Positions 8,619 through 17,840 of a stretch of 64,000 nt of DNA are shown in pieces (positions within the stretch are counted from its first letter, which is position 1; each line of letters starts with the position of its first letter). Source of the stretch: Streptomyces uncialis (GTDB taxonomy: Bacteria > Actinomycetota > Actinomycetes > Streptomycetales > Streptomycetaceae); assembly GCF_001905345.1 (NCBI RefSeq), contig NZ_LFBV01000005.1, positions 476,575 through 540,574 on the forward strand, in the 5' to 3' direction. Below the pieces are notes generated by a model, which saw only the letters and a program-made list of their open reading frames with translations, did no database searches and was not told the origin of the DNA. The translations under genes were made by a program, and so were the position numbers.

Positions 8619-9980
8619 ATGGACAAGCAGCAGGAATTCGTGCTCCGGACCCTGGAGGAGCGCGACATCCGTTTCGTACGCCTGTGGTTCACGGATGTGC
8701 TGGGCTTCCTGAAGTCCGTCGCGGTCGCCCCCGCGGAGCTGGAGCAGGCGTTCGACGAGGGCATCGGTTTCGACGGCTCGGCCATCGAGGGCTTCGCCCG
8801 GGTGTACGAGTCGGACATGATCGCCAAGCCGGACCCGGGGACGTTCCAGGTGCTGCCGTGGCGCGCGGAGGCGCCGGGCACGGCCCGGATGTTCTGCGAC
8901 ATCCTGATGCCGGACGGCTCGCCGTCGTTCGCCGACCCGCGGTACGTGCTGAAGCGGGCGCTGGCGAAGGCGTCCGACCTCGGGTTCACGTTCTACACGC
9001 ACCCGGAGATCGAGTTCTTCCTGCTGAAGGACAAGCCGCTGGACGGCTCGCGGCCGACGCCCGCCGACAACTCCGGCTACTTCGACCACACCCCGCAGAA
9101 CGTCGGTATGGACTTCCGCCGGCAGGCCATCACCATGCTGGAGTCGATGGGCATCTCCGTCGAGTTCAGCCATCACGAGGGCGCCCCCGGCCAGCAGGAG
9201 ATCGATCTGCGGTACGCCGACGCGCTGTCGACCGCCGACAACATCATGACGTTCCGGCTGGTGATGAAGCAGGTGGCGCTGGAGCAGGGCGTGCAGGCCA
9301 CATTCATGCCGAAGCCGTTCTCCGAGCACCCCGGTTCCGGGATGCACACCCATCTGTCGCTGTTCGAGGGCGACCGCAACGCCTTCTACGAGTCGGGCGC
9401 CGAGTACCAGCTGTCCAAGGTGGGCCGCTCCTTCATCGCCGGGCTGCTGCGGCACGCGGCGGAGATCTCCGCCGTCACCAACCAGTGGGTCAACTCGTAC
9501 AAGCGGATCTGGGGCGGCTCGGAGCGCACCGCGGGCGCGGGCGGTGAGGCGCCCTCGTACATCTGCTGGGGTCACAACAACCGTTCGGCGCTGATCCGGG
9601 TGCCCATGTACAAGCCGGGGAAGACCGGTTCGGCGCGGGTGGAGGTCCGTTCGCTGGACTCCGGCGCCAACCCGTACCTGGCGTACGCCGTGCTGCTCGG
9701 CGCGGGTCTGCGGGGCATCGAGGAGGGCTACGAACTGCCTCCGGGCGCCGACGACGACGTGTGGGCGCTGTCCGACGCGGAGCGCCGCGCGATGGGCATC
9801 GAGCCGCTGCCGCAGAACCTGGGCGAGGCGATCTGGCTGATGGAGCGCAGCGAACTCGTCGCCGAGACGCTCGGCGAGCATGTGTACGACTTCTTCCTGC
9901 GCAACAAGAAGCAGGAGTGGGAGGAGTACCGCTCCGAGGTGACGGCGTTCGAGCTGCGCAAGAACCTGCCGGTGCTGTAG
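8619..9980 (+). CDS. glnA2: Glutamine synthetase-like GlnA2 (probable gamma-glutamylpolyamine synthetase)
   Basis: 453 residues, the length of S. coelicolor GlnA2. Type I glutamine-synthetase hallmarks are present: FDGSAIEGFARVYESDM, HPEIEFFL (metal Glu), FSHHEGAPGQQEIDLRY, KPFSEHPGSGMHTHLS (ATP loop), NRSALIRVP and ARVEVRSLDSGANPYLAY. The corresponding region of the adenylylation loop reads EEGYELPPGADDD rather than the NLYDLPPEE form of classical GlnA. GlnA2 of S. coelicolor has been reported to glutamylate polyamines as the first step of their catabolism; transferring that role here rests on orthology judged by eye and by neighbourhood (glnE nearby). ATG 8619 follows a GGTGGAAG site. Confidence 0.88.
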   Translation: MDKQQEFVLRTLEERDIRFVRLWFTDVLGFLKSVAVAPAELEQAFDEGIGFDGSAIEGFARVYESDMIAKPDPGTFQVLPWRAEAPGTARMFCDILMPDGSPSFADPRYVLKRALAKASDLGFTFYTHPEIEFFLLKDKPLDGSRPTPADNSGYFDHTPQNVGMDFRRQAITMLESMGISVEFSHHEGAPGQQEIDLRYADALSTADNIMTFRLVMKQVALEQGVQATFMPKPFSEHPGSGMHTHLSLFEGDRNAFYESGAEYQLSKVGRSFIAGLLRHAAEISAVTNQWVNSYKRIWGGSERTAGAGGEAPSYICWGHNNRSALIRVPMYKPGKTGSARVEVRSLDSGANPYLAYAVLLGAGLRGIEEGYELPPGADDDVWALSDAERRAMGIEPLPQNLGEAIWLMERSELVAETLGEHVYDFFLRNKKQEWEEYRSEVTAFELRKNLPVL

Positions 9981-10005
9981 CCCCGTACGGCACCGGTGCC
10001 GGGGC
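9981..10005. terminator. Palindrome between convergent glnA2 and hydrolase genes
   Basis: CGGCACCGGTGCCG at 9988-10001 is a perfect palindrome, widened by flanking CCCC and GGGG. A second imperfect copy (CGGCACGGGTGCCG) follows at about 10021. No T-tract is present; it is a likely bidirectional terminator. Confidence 0.5.
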
Positions 10006-10038
10006 GTCAGCAGCCCCGTGCGGCACGGGTGCCGGGTG

Positions 10039-10872
10039 TCAGCGGGCGGTGGCGGCGCGGATCGCGTCGGCCACGTCCGCCGGGCGGTCCAGCGTCAGGA
10101 AGTGGCCCGCGGGGGCCGCGACCCGGAAGCGGGCCGCCAGGGCCTTCGCCAGGGCCCGCTGGCGGGTGAGCCACGGGTCCGGTCCGGCGGTGGCGCGGGC
10201 GGCGGCGAGGACCGTCACCGGGAGGCCGGCGGGCAGGGCGTGGGTGCGGCGCAGGGCGGCCAGGTACAGGGCCGCCTCGGGGTAGGTGAGGTGCTCGGCG
10301 GCGATCGCGCGGGCGGTCCGGCTCGTCCGGTACACGGCCCTGACCAGCTCCGGCGGGGCCGGGTCGGGGGCGCCGCCGAGGCGGCCCGCGCGGATCGTCA
10401 GCCGCCGCAGCGCGGGCCCGAGCGCGTACGGGACGCCCGCGCGGCACAGGGCCGTGACACCCGCGCGGACGGCGAGGTCCGGGACCGGTGAGGGCCGCCG
10501 GGGCACCGGACGTTCCTCCAGGCTGGTGTCCAGCAGGACCAGGGCGTTCACCCGCGCGGGGTGGCGGCGGGCGAAGGACTCCGCGTGGAAGCCCGCCAGC
10601 GAGTGACCCACGACGGTCGCCGGGCCGGTGAGGCCCAGCGCGTCCAGGACCCCGCCGAAGCGGTCCGCCTCGGCGGCCGGGTCCGGCGGGCCGGGCGCGG
10701 GGGCGCTCAGTCCGAGGCCGGGCCGGTCGAAGCGGACGACGGTGCGGTGCGGCGCCAGCAGCTCCACCACCGGGTCCCAGTCGAACCAGGCCATCCCGAG
10801 CCCCGCGGCGAGCACACACACCGGACCGCTGCCGTCGACCACGGTGTGCACGGCGGTGCCCCCGACCGTCAC
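10039..10872 (-). CDS. Alpha/beta-hydrolase
   Basis: 277 residues from GTG 10872; a GTG at 10881 is an alternative. The start was chosen because it forms a GTGA overlap with the stop of the upstream DUF998 gene. The nucleophile elbow is VVGHSLAGFHAE (Ser near residue 85), the oxyanion loop lies around LAAGLGMAWFDWDPV, and the catalytic His is in PAGHFLTLDRP near the C-terminus. A cap region of about residues 120-190 fits a small-molecule esterase or epoxide-hydrolase-type enzyme. The substrate cannot be inferred. It is probably co-translated with the membrane protein upstream. Confidence 0.85.
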   Translation of the reverse strand: MTVGGTAVHTVVDGSGPVCVLAAGLGMAWFDWDPVVELLAPHRTVVRFDRPGLGLSAPAPGPPDPAAEADRFGGVLDALGLTGPATVVGHSLAGFHAESFARRHPARVNALVLLDTSLEERPVPRRPSPVPDLAVRAGVTALCRAGVPYALGPALRRLTIRAGRLGGAPDPAPPELVRAVYRTSRTARAIAAEHLTYPEAALYLAALRRTHALPAGLPVTVLAAARATAGPDPWLTRQRALAKALAARFRVAAPAGHFLTLDRPADVADAIRAATAR

Positions 10873-11597
10873 GAAGGCCACCGGGGCCGCCCCTCGTCCG
10901 GGCGGCGCGCGAGCGTGCGGGCGAACACGACGAGCCACAGCGCCAGCAGGACGAGCTGGAGCCGCTGGGCCACGCCGAGGCCCCAGCTGCCGAGGCCCTC
11001 GCCGAACGCCCACACCGCGCCCAGGGTCCACCCGGTGGCGGCGAGCTGGGCGGCCACCAGGACCGTGCCCGCGCGGGCCACCGGTCCCCCGATGCCGTAG
11101 CGGCGGGCCGCCACCGTCAGGGCGACGGCGGTGAGCAGGGCGGCGGCCGTCGCCGTGGCGCTGGTCACCAGATGGGCCGAATGGGTCAGCGGCACCAGCC
11201 CGCTGTGCTCGCGCTCCGCGCAGCCCGCGTCCATGGTGGGTGTGCAGCTCAGGGGCAGCCGGGAGTCCGCGACGGTCGCCGCGGCGAACAGCGCGAGGGC
11301 CGACCAGCCGACGAGGGTCCAGGGGCGGCCCTCCGCCCAGGGCAGCCGCGCCGAGGGGCGCAGCAGGCCCAGCAGCGCCGCGGTGAGCAGCAGCAGCCCG
11401 GCGAGCAGGTCCGTGGCGCGGAACAGCGCGGAAAAGGGCTCGCCCTCGGCGGCGAGCTCGCTGACGTACGCCGTGGCGCGCGGCAGCCCGGTGGGCAGGA
11501 CGGCCTCCAGCAGCCAGGCGCTGTAGGCGAGGGTTCCGGCGGCGGTCAGCAGGGCGGTCGTACGGGGGCCGGTGCGGGACGCTGCGCGGATCGGCAT
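10869..11597 (-). CDS. DUF998 integral membrane protein
   Basis: 242 residues starting at ATG 11597. Six or so hydrophobic helices alternate with short loops, and the region ADSRLPLSCTPTMDAGCAEREHSG contains the conserved Cys pair and acidic residues of DUF998 proteins, followed by HLVTSATATAA. The function of the family is unknown; members are multi-helix membrane proteins. The gene is divergent from nadE and overlaps the downstream hydrolase by 4 nt. The longer upstream in-frame reading is antisense to nadE and is not credible. Confidence 0.8.
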   Translation of the reverse strand: MPIRAASRTGPRTTALLTAAGTLAYSAWLLEAVLPTGLPRATAYVSELAAEGEPFSALFRATDLLAGLLLLTAALLGLLRPSARLPWAEGRPWTLVGWSALALFAAATVADSRLPLSCTPTMDAGCAEREHSGLVPLTHSAHLVTSATATAAALLTAVALTVAARRYGIGGPVARAGTVLVAAQLAATGWTLGAVWAFGEGLGSWGLGVAQRLQLVLLALWLVVFARTLARRPDEGRPRWPS

Positions 11598-11801
11598 GGA
11601 TTCATCCTGGGGTACCGGGGGTCCGCCCGCGCGGTCGGCGGCGCCCCCCGCGTGGCCTGCGCGGGGCCCGGCCGGACGGGGGTGGGGCAGGTGCCGGGGC
11701 GAGGGTGGGGAGGGCCGCCGGACGGGGGGTGGGGACGGGTGCCGGACGGGGGAAGGGGACGCTCCGGGCATCCGGCCAGCACATCGCGTCGGAGTGACGA
11801 T

Positions 11802-11807
11802 TACACT
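11802..11807 (+). promoter_or_regulatory. Candidate -10 box of a leaderless nadE transcript
   Basis: TACACT ends six bases before the GTG at 11814, with no ribosome site between. This places transcription start at or next to the start codon. No good -35 is visible. Confidence 0.45.
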
Positions 11808-11813
11808 GGGCCC

Positions 11814-13580
11814 GTGCCTCAACTTCGTCTCGCCCTGAACCAGATCGACTCCACCGTCGGTGCCCTCGCCGAGAACGCGGAGGCGATCCTCCGCTGGACC
11901 CGGCACTCGGCCGAGCAGGGAGCGCATGTCATCGCGTTCCCGGAGATGGCCCTGACGGGGTATCCCGTCGAGGACCTGGCCCTGCGCTCGTCCTTCGTGG
12001 ACGCCTCCCGTACCGCGCTGCGGGACCTCGCGCGGCGGCTCGCCGGGGAAGGCTTCGGCGCCATCCCGGTGATCGTCGGCTATCTGGACCGTTCCGAGAC
12101 GGCGCAGCCGAGGTACGGCCAGCCCGCGGGCGCCCCGCGCAACGCCGCCGCCGTGCTGCACGGCGGTGAGGTGGCGCTGGTGTTCGCCAAGCACCATCTG
12201 CCGAACTACGGGGTCTTCGACGAGTTCCGGTACTTCGTGCCGGGCGACACCCTGCCGGTGGTCCGGGTCCACGGCGTGGACGTGGCGCTGGCGATCTGCG
12301 AGGACCTGTGGCAGGACGGCGGCCGGGTGCCCGCGACCCGGTCCGCCGGGGCGGGGCTGCTGCTGTCGATCAACGCGTCGCCGTACGAGCGCGACAAGGA
12401 CGACACCCGGCTCGAACTGGTCCGCAAGCGCGCCCAGGAAGCCGGGTGCACCACCGCGTACCTGGCGATGATCGGCGGCCAGGACGAGCTGGTCTTCGAC
12501 GGTGACTCGATCGTCGTGGACAAGGACGGCGAGGTCATCGCGCGCGCCCCGCAGTTCGCGGAGGGCTGTGTCGTCCTCGACCTGGAGCTGCCCGCGGCGG
12601 CCGCGGACCCCGTCACCGGTGTGGTGGACGACGGACTGCGGATCGACCGGCTGATCCTGTCCGAGGAGCCGCTGCCCGCGTATCCGGCGGAGCTGACCGG
12701 CGGCTACGCGGACCGCCTCGACGACGACGAGGAGATCTACTCGGCGCTCGTGGTGGGCCTGCGGGCGTATGTCGCGAAGAACGGCTTCCGTTCCGTGCTC
12801 ATCGGCCTCTCGGGCGGTATCGACTCGGCGCTGGTCGCGGCGATCGCGTGCGACGCGCTCGGCGCGCAGAACGTGTACGGGGTGTCGATGCCGTCGAAGT
12901 ACTCCTCCGAGCACTCCAGGGGCGACGCGGCGGAACTGGCCCGGCGCACCGGCCTCAACTTCCGTACGGTGCCGATCGGGCCGATGTTCGACACGTACAT
13001 GGCGTCGCTGGAGCTGACCGGGCTCGCCGAGGAGAACCTCCAGTCCCGGCTGCGCGGCACCCTGCTGATGTCGGTGTCCAACCAGGAGGGCCACATCGTG
13101 CTGGCGCCGGGCAACAAGTCCGAGCTGGCCGTGGGGTACTCGACGCTGTACGGCGACTCGGTGGGCGCGTACGGACCCATCAAGGACGTGTACAAGACGA
13201 CGGTGTTCCGGCTCGCCGAGTGGCGCAACCGGGCCGCCGCGCAGCGCGGTCAGACCCCGCCGATCCCCGAGAACTCGATCACCAAGCCGCCGAGCGCGGA
13301 ACTGCGCCCGGACCAGGTCGACACGGACTCCCTGCCGGACTACCCGGTGCTGGACGCCGTGCTGGAGCGGTACGTGGACCGGGACCAGGGCGCCGACAGC
13401 ATCGTGGCGGCCGGTTTCGACGCGGAGCTGGTGACCCGCATCCTGCGGATGACCGACACCGCCGAGTACAAGCGGCGGCAGTACCCGCCGGGCACCAAGA
13501 TCTCGGCGAAGGGCTTCGGCAAGGACCGCCGGCTGCCGATCACCAACCGCTGGCGCGAGACGGGCGAGGCACCCGAGTAG
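11814..13580 (+). CDS. nadE: Glutamine-dependent NAD+ synthetase
   Basis: 588 residues. It makes NAD+ from deamido-NAD+, ATP and glutamine in the last step of NAD biosynthesis. The N-terminal nitrilase-fold glutaminase has its Glu-Lys-Cys triad in FPEMALTGYPVEDL, FAKHHLPNYGVFDEFRYF and ALAICEDLW. The C-terminal synthetase has the PP-loop GLSGGIDSAL, then MPSKYSSEHSRGDA and LAPGNKSELAVGYSTLYGD. GTG 11814 starts the conserved sequence QLRLALNQIDSTVG; the lack of a ribosome site and the -10 box immediately upstream suggest a leaderless mRNA. It converges with the next gene. Confidence 0.95.
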   Translation: MPQLRLALNQIDSTVGALAENAEAILRWTRHSAEQGAHVIAFPEMALTGYPVEDLALRSSFVDASRTALRDLARRLAGEGFGAIPVIVGYLDRSETAQPRYGQPAGAPRNAAAVLHGGEVALVFAKHHLPNYGVFDEFRYFVPGDTLPVVRVHGVDVALAICEDLWQDGGRVPATRSAGAGLLLSINASPYERDKDDTRLELVRKRAQEAGCTTAYLAMIGGQDELVFDGDSIVVDKDGEVIARAPQFAEGCVVLDLELPAAAADPVTGVVDDGLRIDRLILSEEPLPAYPAELTGGYADRLDDDEEIYSALVVGLRAYVAKNGFRSVLIGLSGGIDSALVAAIACDALGAQNVYGVSMPSKYSSEHSRGDAAELARRTGLNFRTVPIGPMFDTYMASLELTGLAEENLQSRLRGTLLMSVSNQEGHIVLAPGNKSELAVGYSTLYGDSVGAYGPIKDVYKTTVFRLAEWRNRAAAQRGQTPPIPENSITKPPSAELRPDQVDTDSLPDYPVLDAVLERYVDRDQGADSIVAAGFDAELVTRILRMTDTAEYKRRQYPPGTKISAKGFGKDRRLPITNRWRETGEAPE

Positions 13581-13621
13581 GCCCCCCGCCCTCCCGGACC
13601 GAAGCCCTTACGGACGGCGCG

Positions 13622-14653
13622 TTACAGACCGACGCGGGCGGCCACCGGCAGGTGGTCGCTCGCGGTGCGCGGCAGCGTCCAGGACGTCACCGGCTCGACG
13701 TCCTTCACCAGGATCTGGTCGATACGCGCCATCGGGAACGCGGCGGGCCAGCTGAAGCCGAACCCGCTGCCCGACGCGCCCTGGGTGGAACGCATCTGCG
13801 CGGTGATCGCCTTCAGGGCACGGTCGTTCATGGTGCCGTTGAGGTCCCCGAGCAGGATCACCCGCTCCACCCGCTCCACGGCGATGGCCGCCCCGAGCGC
13901 GTCGGCGCTCTGGTCACGACGGCTCGCCGTGAAACCGGCGTTCACCTTCACCCGTACCGACGGGAGATGCGCGGCGTACACGGCGACGGGCCCTTCGGGG
14001 GTGGCCACCGTGGTCCGCATCGCGCGGGTCCAGCCGAGCTTGATGTCCACGGGCGCGGTCGCGCTCAGCGGGTACTTGCTCCACACCCCCACCGTGCCCT
14101 CGACCTCGTGGTAGCGGAAGGTCTTCGCGAGGGCCCGCTCGTACACGGGGACGGCCTGCGCGGTGAGTTCCTCCAGCGCGACGACGTCCGCGCCCGAGGC
14201 GGCCACCTCGCGCGCGGTGCCCTCCGGGTCGGGGTTGCCCGCGTTGACGTTGTGCGTGACGACGGTGAGGTCACCGCCGGTACCGGTCTTGTCGGTGACC
14301 AGCCCGCCGAACAGGTTCAGCCACACGATGGCCGGAACAAGTACCGCGATCATCGCGATCGCCGACTTGCGCAGCAGCCCGCACAGCATCAACAGCGGCA
14401 GCAGGGCGCCCACCCAGGGCAGGAACGTCTCGTTCAGGCTGCCCAGGTTGCCCAGCGAGTTGGGGATCTGCGCGTGCAGCACCATCACCAGCGCGAGCAG
14501 AAGGGCGAACGCCGTGAGGACCAGTCCGCGCCGCCAGATCCCGGGGTCGCCGCGCCATCCGGAGAACAGCCGGCGCAGTCGGGACACAGGACGGCCGGTT
14601 CTCGCATCGCCTTCGCGGCTGTCCGTGTCCGTCGCGTATGCCTGCTGCGCCAT
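13622..14653 (-). CDS. Membrane endonuclease/exonuclease/phosphatase-fold protein
   Basis: 343 residues. Three transmembrane helices (about residues 42-62, 78-98 and 100-118) precede an extracytoplasmic EEP domain. EEP motifs are visible: VVTHNVNAGN, VVALEELTAQA (metal Glu), VYAAHLPS, LLGDLNGTMND (catalytic Asp-x-Asn) and ARIDQILV...ASDHLPVAARV at the C-terminus. The catalytic set looks complete, so it is probably a surface phosphodiesterase or nuclease of unknown substrate. It converges with nadE across a 41 bp gap. Confidence 0.85.
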   Translation of the reverse strand: MAQQAYATDTDSREGDARTGRPVSRLRRLFSGWRGDPGIWRRGLVLTAFALLLALVMVLHAQIPNSLGNLGSLNETFLPWVGALLPLLMLCGLLRKSAIAMIAVLVPAIVWLNLFGGLVTDKTGTGGDLTVVTHNVNAGNPDPEGTAREVAASGADVVALEELTAQAVPVYERALAKTFRYHEVEGTVGVWSKYPLSATAPVDIKLGWTRAMRTTVATPEGPVAVYAAHLPSVRVKVNAGFTASRRDQSADALGAAIAVERVERVILLGDLNGTMNDRALKAITAQMRSTQGASGSGFGFSWPAAFPMARIDQILVKDVEPVTSWTLPRTASDHLPVAARVGL

Positions 14654-14847
14654 TCCGTCGCCTCACTGCCTGCCGTGCACTTCGTTACCGCCACCATTGA
14701 CCCTAGGCGATGAACGCTGCTGTTCCCGCCGCTCCCTGACGGCTGTACGGGCACCATGACGAAGAAGCACCCGGCGGGAGTTCCGGCACGGGGGTGGCAT
14801 GCGCTCACTGTGACAAAACGCGCACATACGTACCGGGCGCGGCGAGA

Positions 14848-15423
14848 CTACTGCGCCGGACGCAGACCCGCCAGTACCACGTCCACGATCTGAGCGGCGA
14901 GTTCCTCCGGCAGATCCCCCTCCGGCCGGACGACGGTACGGACGAGCATCGGGCCGACGAACAGGTCGTGCATCAGGTCCAGGTCCAGATCGGTACGGAT
15001 CTCACCGGTCCGCTGGCCCCGCCGCAGCACCTCGACGGACATCCGGCGGCGGGGTTCGATCACCAGGGCGTGGTACGTGCTCCACAGCCGCGGATGGCTC
15101 TTCATCTGGGCGTGGACGTTGCACAGCAGGGTGGACGAGCGGTTCGCGACACCGCGCAGCCGCAGGCTCTCCAGCAGGGTGATCAGGTCCTCGCGGACGG
15201 ACCCGCCGGTGAGGGGCGGGTCCGGGGGCTCGGCGCGGCGCAGAACCTCGACGAAGAGTTCCTCCCTGCCGGGCCAGCGGCGGTAGATCGTGGCCTTGCC
15301 CACGCGGGCGGTGCGGGCGACACGTTCGATGCTGATGTCCGCGAGCGGTACGCCTTCCTCCAGCAGTCCGACCACGCCGTCCAGGATGGCCCGCTCGACC
15401 CCCTCGCTGCGCGGCCGTCCCAC
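14848..15423 (-). CDS. TetR-family regulator (of the DHA2 exporter)
   Basis: 191 residues from GTG 15423, with GAGG six bases upstream. The N-terminal helix-turn-helix is ISIERVARTARVGKATIYRRWPGREELF (about residues 30-57), and the rest is a ligand domain. It lies downstream of a DHA2 exporter on the same strand, the usual arrangement for an efflux pump and its repressor, but the two are separated by an 863 bp repeat array, so they may not share one transcript. A candidate operator sits before the exporter at 17863-17883. Confidence 0.88.
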   Translation of the reverse strand: MGRPRSEGVERAILDGVVGLLEEGVPLADISIERVARTARVGKATIYRRWPGREELFVEVLRRAEPPDPPLTGGSVREDLITLLESLRLRGVANRSSTLLCNVHAQMKSHPRLWSTYHALVIEPRRRMSVEVLRRGQRTGEIRTDLDLDLMHDLFVGPMLVRTVVRPEGDLPEELAAQIVDVVLAGLRPAQ

Positions 15424-16286
15424 CTTCGCCTCACCGCCTTCGCTCGCGCCTCCGAGTACCCCGCCCTGAACCTACCCGTCCCCGTGCGGGCCGCCTTCGC
15501 TCGCGCTTCCCCGGTCTGTCCGGCTGGGCGTACCTGTTCCCGTGCGGGTACGTCCGTGGGTGCGCAGTTCCCCGCGGGCCGCCTTCGCTTGCGCTTCCGA
15601 GGTCTGTCCGGGTGGGCGTACTCCGTTCCTGTGCCGTCGCTCCGTGGGTGCGCAGTTCCCCGCGCCCCTGGATGCTGCCCCCTGCGGTCGCTTCTGCGGT
15701 GCGGGTCGCCCTCGCCTTTCGCGCAGTTCCCCGCGGGTCGCCTTCGCTCGCGCTTCCCCGGTCTGTCCGGCTGGGCGGGCTTGTTCCCGTGCCGTCGCTC
15801 CGTGGGTGCGCAGTTCCCCGCGCCCCTGGATGCTGCCCCCTGCGGTCGCTTCTGCGGTGCGGGTCGCCCTCGCCTTTTGCGCAGTTCCCCGCGCCCCTGG
15901 ATGCTGCCCTCTTGCGGTCGCTCTTCGGGTGCGGGCCGGTCCTCGTTTTCGCGCAGTTCCCCGCGCCCCTTGAGGGGCACTCCTCTCCTCGTGCAGTCGC
16001 ATGGCTGCGGGAGGGGGTGGGCGGGAATCTCTGCCCGCAGACTCCGATGCTCTTCAGTCGGACCACGCAACGACTTACCGAGCGTGTCGGATCGAGGACG
16101 GAGAATCCCGACCGGCACCGACCCGAAGAACAAACCGGATGCGCCCCAAAGGGGCGCGGGGAACTGCGCACAACCCACGAGCGACGGCACAGGAACAACC
16201 GCGCCCACCCGGACAGACTTCGGGAGCGCAAGCGAAGGCGACCCGCGCGGGAACAAGTACGCCCAGCACAGGGAACCCGAGGGGCG
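15424..16286. repeat. Modular repeat array 2 (between exporter and tetR)
   Basis: 863 bp without a credible gene. Plus copies of GCGCAGTTCCCCGCGCCCCT begin at 15562, 15650, 15721, 15808, 15879 and 15951; those at 15562 and 15721 stop after CCCCGCG and pass straight into the module GTCGCCTTCGCTTGCGCTTC or its close variant. Spacings are 88, 71, 87, 71 and 72 bp, so units of two sizes alternate and make a 158 bp super-repeat. A single minus copy is at 16150-16169. A further module, GGGCGTACTTGTTCCTGTGC or a variant, precedes most copies. Unlike the other arrays this gap is not convergent: it separates two minus-strand genes. Confidence 0.9.
15951..16169 (+). repeat. TIR-bounded 219 bp element, copy B
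   Basis: Same architecture and orientation as copy A. Block 1 (about 16003-16060) and block 2 (about 16090-16135) are almost identical to copy A, while the stretch between them differs. In block 1 the only substitution I see against copy A is T to C inside the predicted TCTGC-GCAGA hairpin loop. The outer part left of block 1 is shorter than in copy A. Confidence 0.8.
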
Positions 16287-17840
16287 TCAGCGCCGGGTGG
16301 GGGTGCGGCCGGGGAGGAAGAGGAGGGTGACCACCGCGCCGAGGGCCGCGATCCCCGCCCCCCACACGGCAGTGACATGCATCGCGTCCAGAAACGCGTC
16401 CCGCGCCGCCCCCGCGAGCGACGACCCCCCGTCCGCCCCCATCCGCCCCGCGACGGCCAGCGTCGCCTCGATCGACGACCCCGCCGCGTGCCGCGAACCC
16501 TCCGGCAGGGAGGCGAGCTCGTCCTCGATGCCCGACCGGTACGCGGTCGACAGCACGGACCCGAGCACCGCGATCCCCAGCGCCCCGCCGACCTGCCGGA
16601 ACGTATTGCTGAGGGCGGACGCGGAACCCGCCTTCTCCCTCGGCAGGGTCTGCATGATGACGACGCTCGTCGGTGTCATCACATGGGCCATCCCCGCGCC
16701 CATCAGGAAGAACACGACCTCCATCACCCAGACGGGGGTGTCGTGGTCGAAGAGCAGGAACGCCGCCAGCGTCGCCGCGATCAGCAGCAGCCCGCCCGTG
16801 GTCACGGCACGGTAGCCGAACCGGTCGACCACATGCCGCGCGCGGGCCGCGAAGAAGAGCTGGGCGAGGGCGAGCGGCAGCATGAGCAGCCCGGTCTGGA
16901 GCGGCGAGTAGCCGCGCACGCTCTGGGTGTAGAAGACGGAGAAGAAGGTGACACCCATCAGCGCGAAGAAGACCAGCGCTATCGCGGTGATCGCGGCCGA
17001 GAACACCTTGTCGCGGAAGTACCGCATGTCGATGGCCGGATGGTCGCTGCGGATCTCGTACCAGACGAAGAGGCCGAGCACCGCGACCCCCGCGCCGATG
17101 GTCGCGAGGACACCGGGGTCGGTGAAGTCCGCGCGTTCGCCGCCCTCGATGATGCCGTACACCAGCAGCACCAGACCGACCACGGTGAGCAGCACACCGA
17201 AGGGGTCGATCCGGCCGGGCGCCGGATCGCGGGAGTCGGGTACCAGGAACAGCAGCAGGGCGATGGCGACGACCACGATGGGTACGTTGACGAGGAACAC
17301 CGAGCCCCACCAGAAGTGGTCGAGCAGGACGCCGCCGGTGATCGGGCCGATGGCTATCGCGAGGCCGACCCCGCCCGCCCAGATACCGATGGCCTTGGGC
17401 TGTTCGTCGCGTTCGAAGACGTTCATCAGGATGGCGAGCGTCGCGGGCATCACGAACGCGGCGCCGAGCCCCATCACCGCGCGGAACGCGATCAGCTCGG
17501 CCGGTGAGCCCGACTGCGCGGCGAGCGCGGAGGCGATGCCGAACACCAGCATCCCGGCGACGAGGACCTTGCGGCGGCCGAGCCGGTCACCGAGGAGCCC
17601 CGCGGAGAAGAGCAGTCCCGCGAAGACGAGGGTGTAGGAGTTGATCGCCCATTCCAGCTCCCCCTGGGTCGCGCCGAGGCCGGTGGGCGCGGGGGTGGAG
17701 ATGGTCCTGACGGCGACATTGAGGATCGAGTTGTCGAGGACGACGATCATCAGGCTGAGCATCAGTACGCCCAGGACGGCCCAGCGTCTGCGGTGCACGG
17801 CCTCAGGGACCCGCGGCGCGAGGTCGGCAGGTGTGGTCAT
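16287..17840 (-). CDS. MFS drug:H+ antiporter, DHA2 (EmrB/QacA) family
   Basis: 517 residues with about 14 transmembrane helices. Signatures are LMIVVLDNSILNVAVRTI in helix 1, GDRLGRRKVLVAG between helices 2 and 3, and GPITGGVLLDHFWWGSVFLVNVP before the mid-point. DHA2 pumps expel lipophilic compounds or antibiotics using proton influx. ATG 17840 is used. The neighbouring TetR gene and a palindromic operator just upstream suggest inducible efflux. The substrate is unknown; no biosynthetic cluster accompanies it. Confidence 0.9.
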   Translation of the reverse strand: MTTPADLAPRVPEAVHRRRWAVLGVLMLSLMIVVLDNSILNVAVRTISTPAPTGLGATQGELEWAINSYTLVFAGLLFSAGLLGDRLGRRKVLVAGMLVFGIASALAAQSGSPAELIAFRAVMGLGAAFVMPATLAILMNVFERDEQPKAIGIWAGGVGLAIAIGPITGGVLLDHFWWGSVFLVNVPIVVVAIALLLFLVPDSRDPAPGRIDPFGVLLTVVGLVLLVYGIIEGGERADFTDPGVLATIGAGVAVLGLFVWYEIRSDHPAIDMRYFRDKVFSAAITAIALVFFALMGVTFFSVFYTQSVRGYSPLQTGLLMLPLALAQLFFAARARHVVDRFGYRAVTTGGLLLIAATLAAFLLFDHDTPVWVMEVVFFLMGAGMAHVMTPTSVVIMQTLPREKAGSASALSNTFRQVGGALGIAVLGSVLSTAYRSGIEDELASLPEGSRHAAGSSIEATLAVAGRMGADGGSSLAGAARDAFLDAMHVTAVWGAGIAALGAVVTLLFLPGRTPTRR

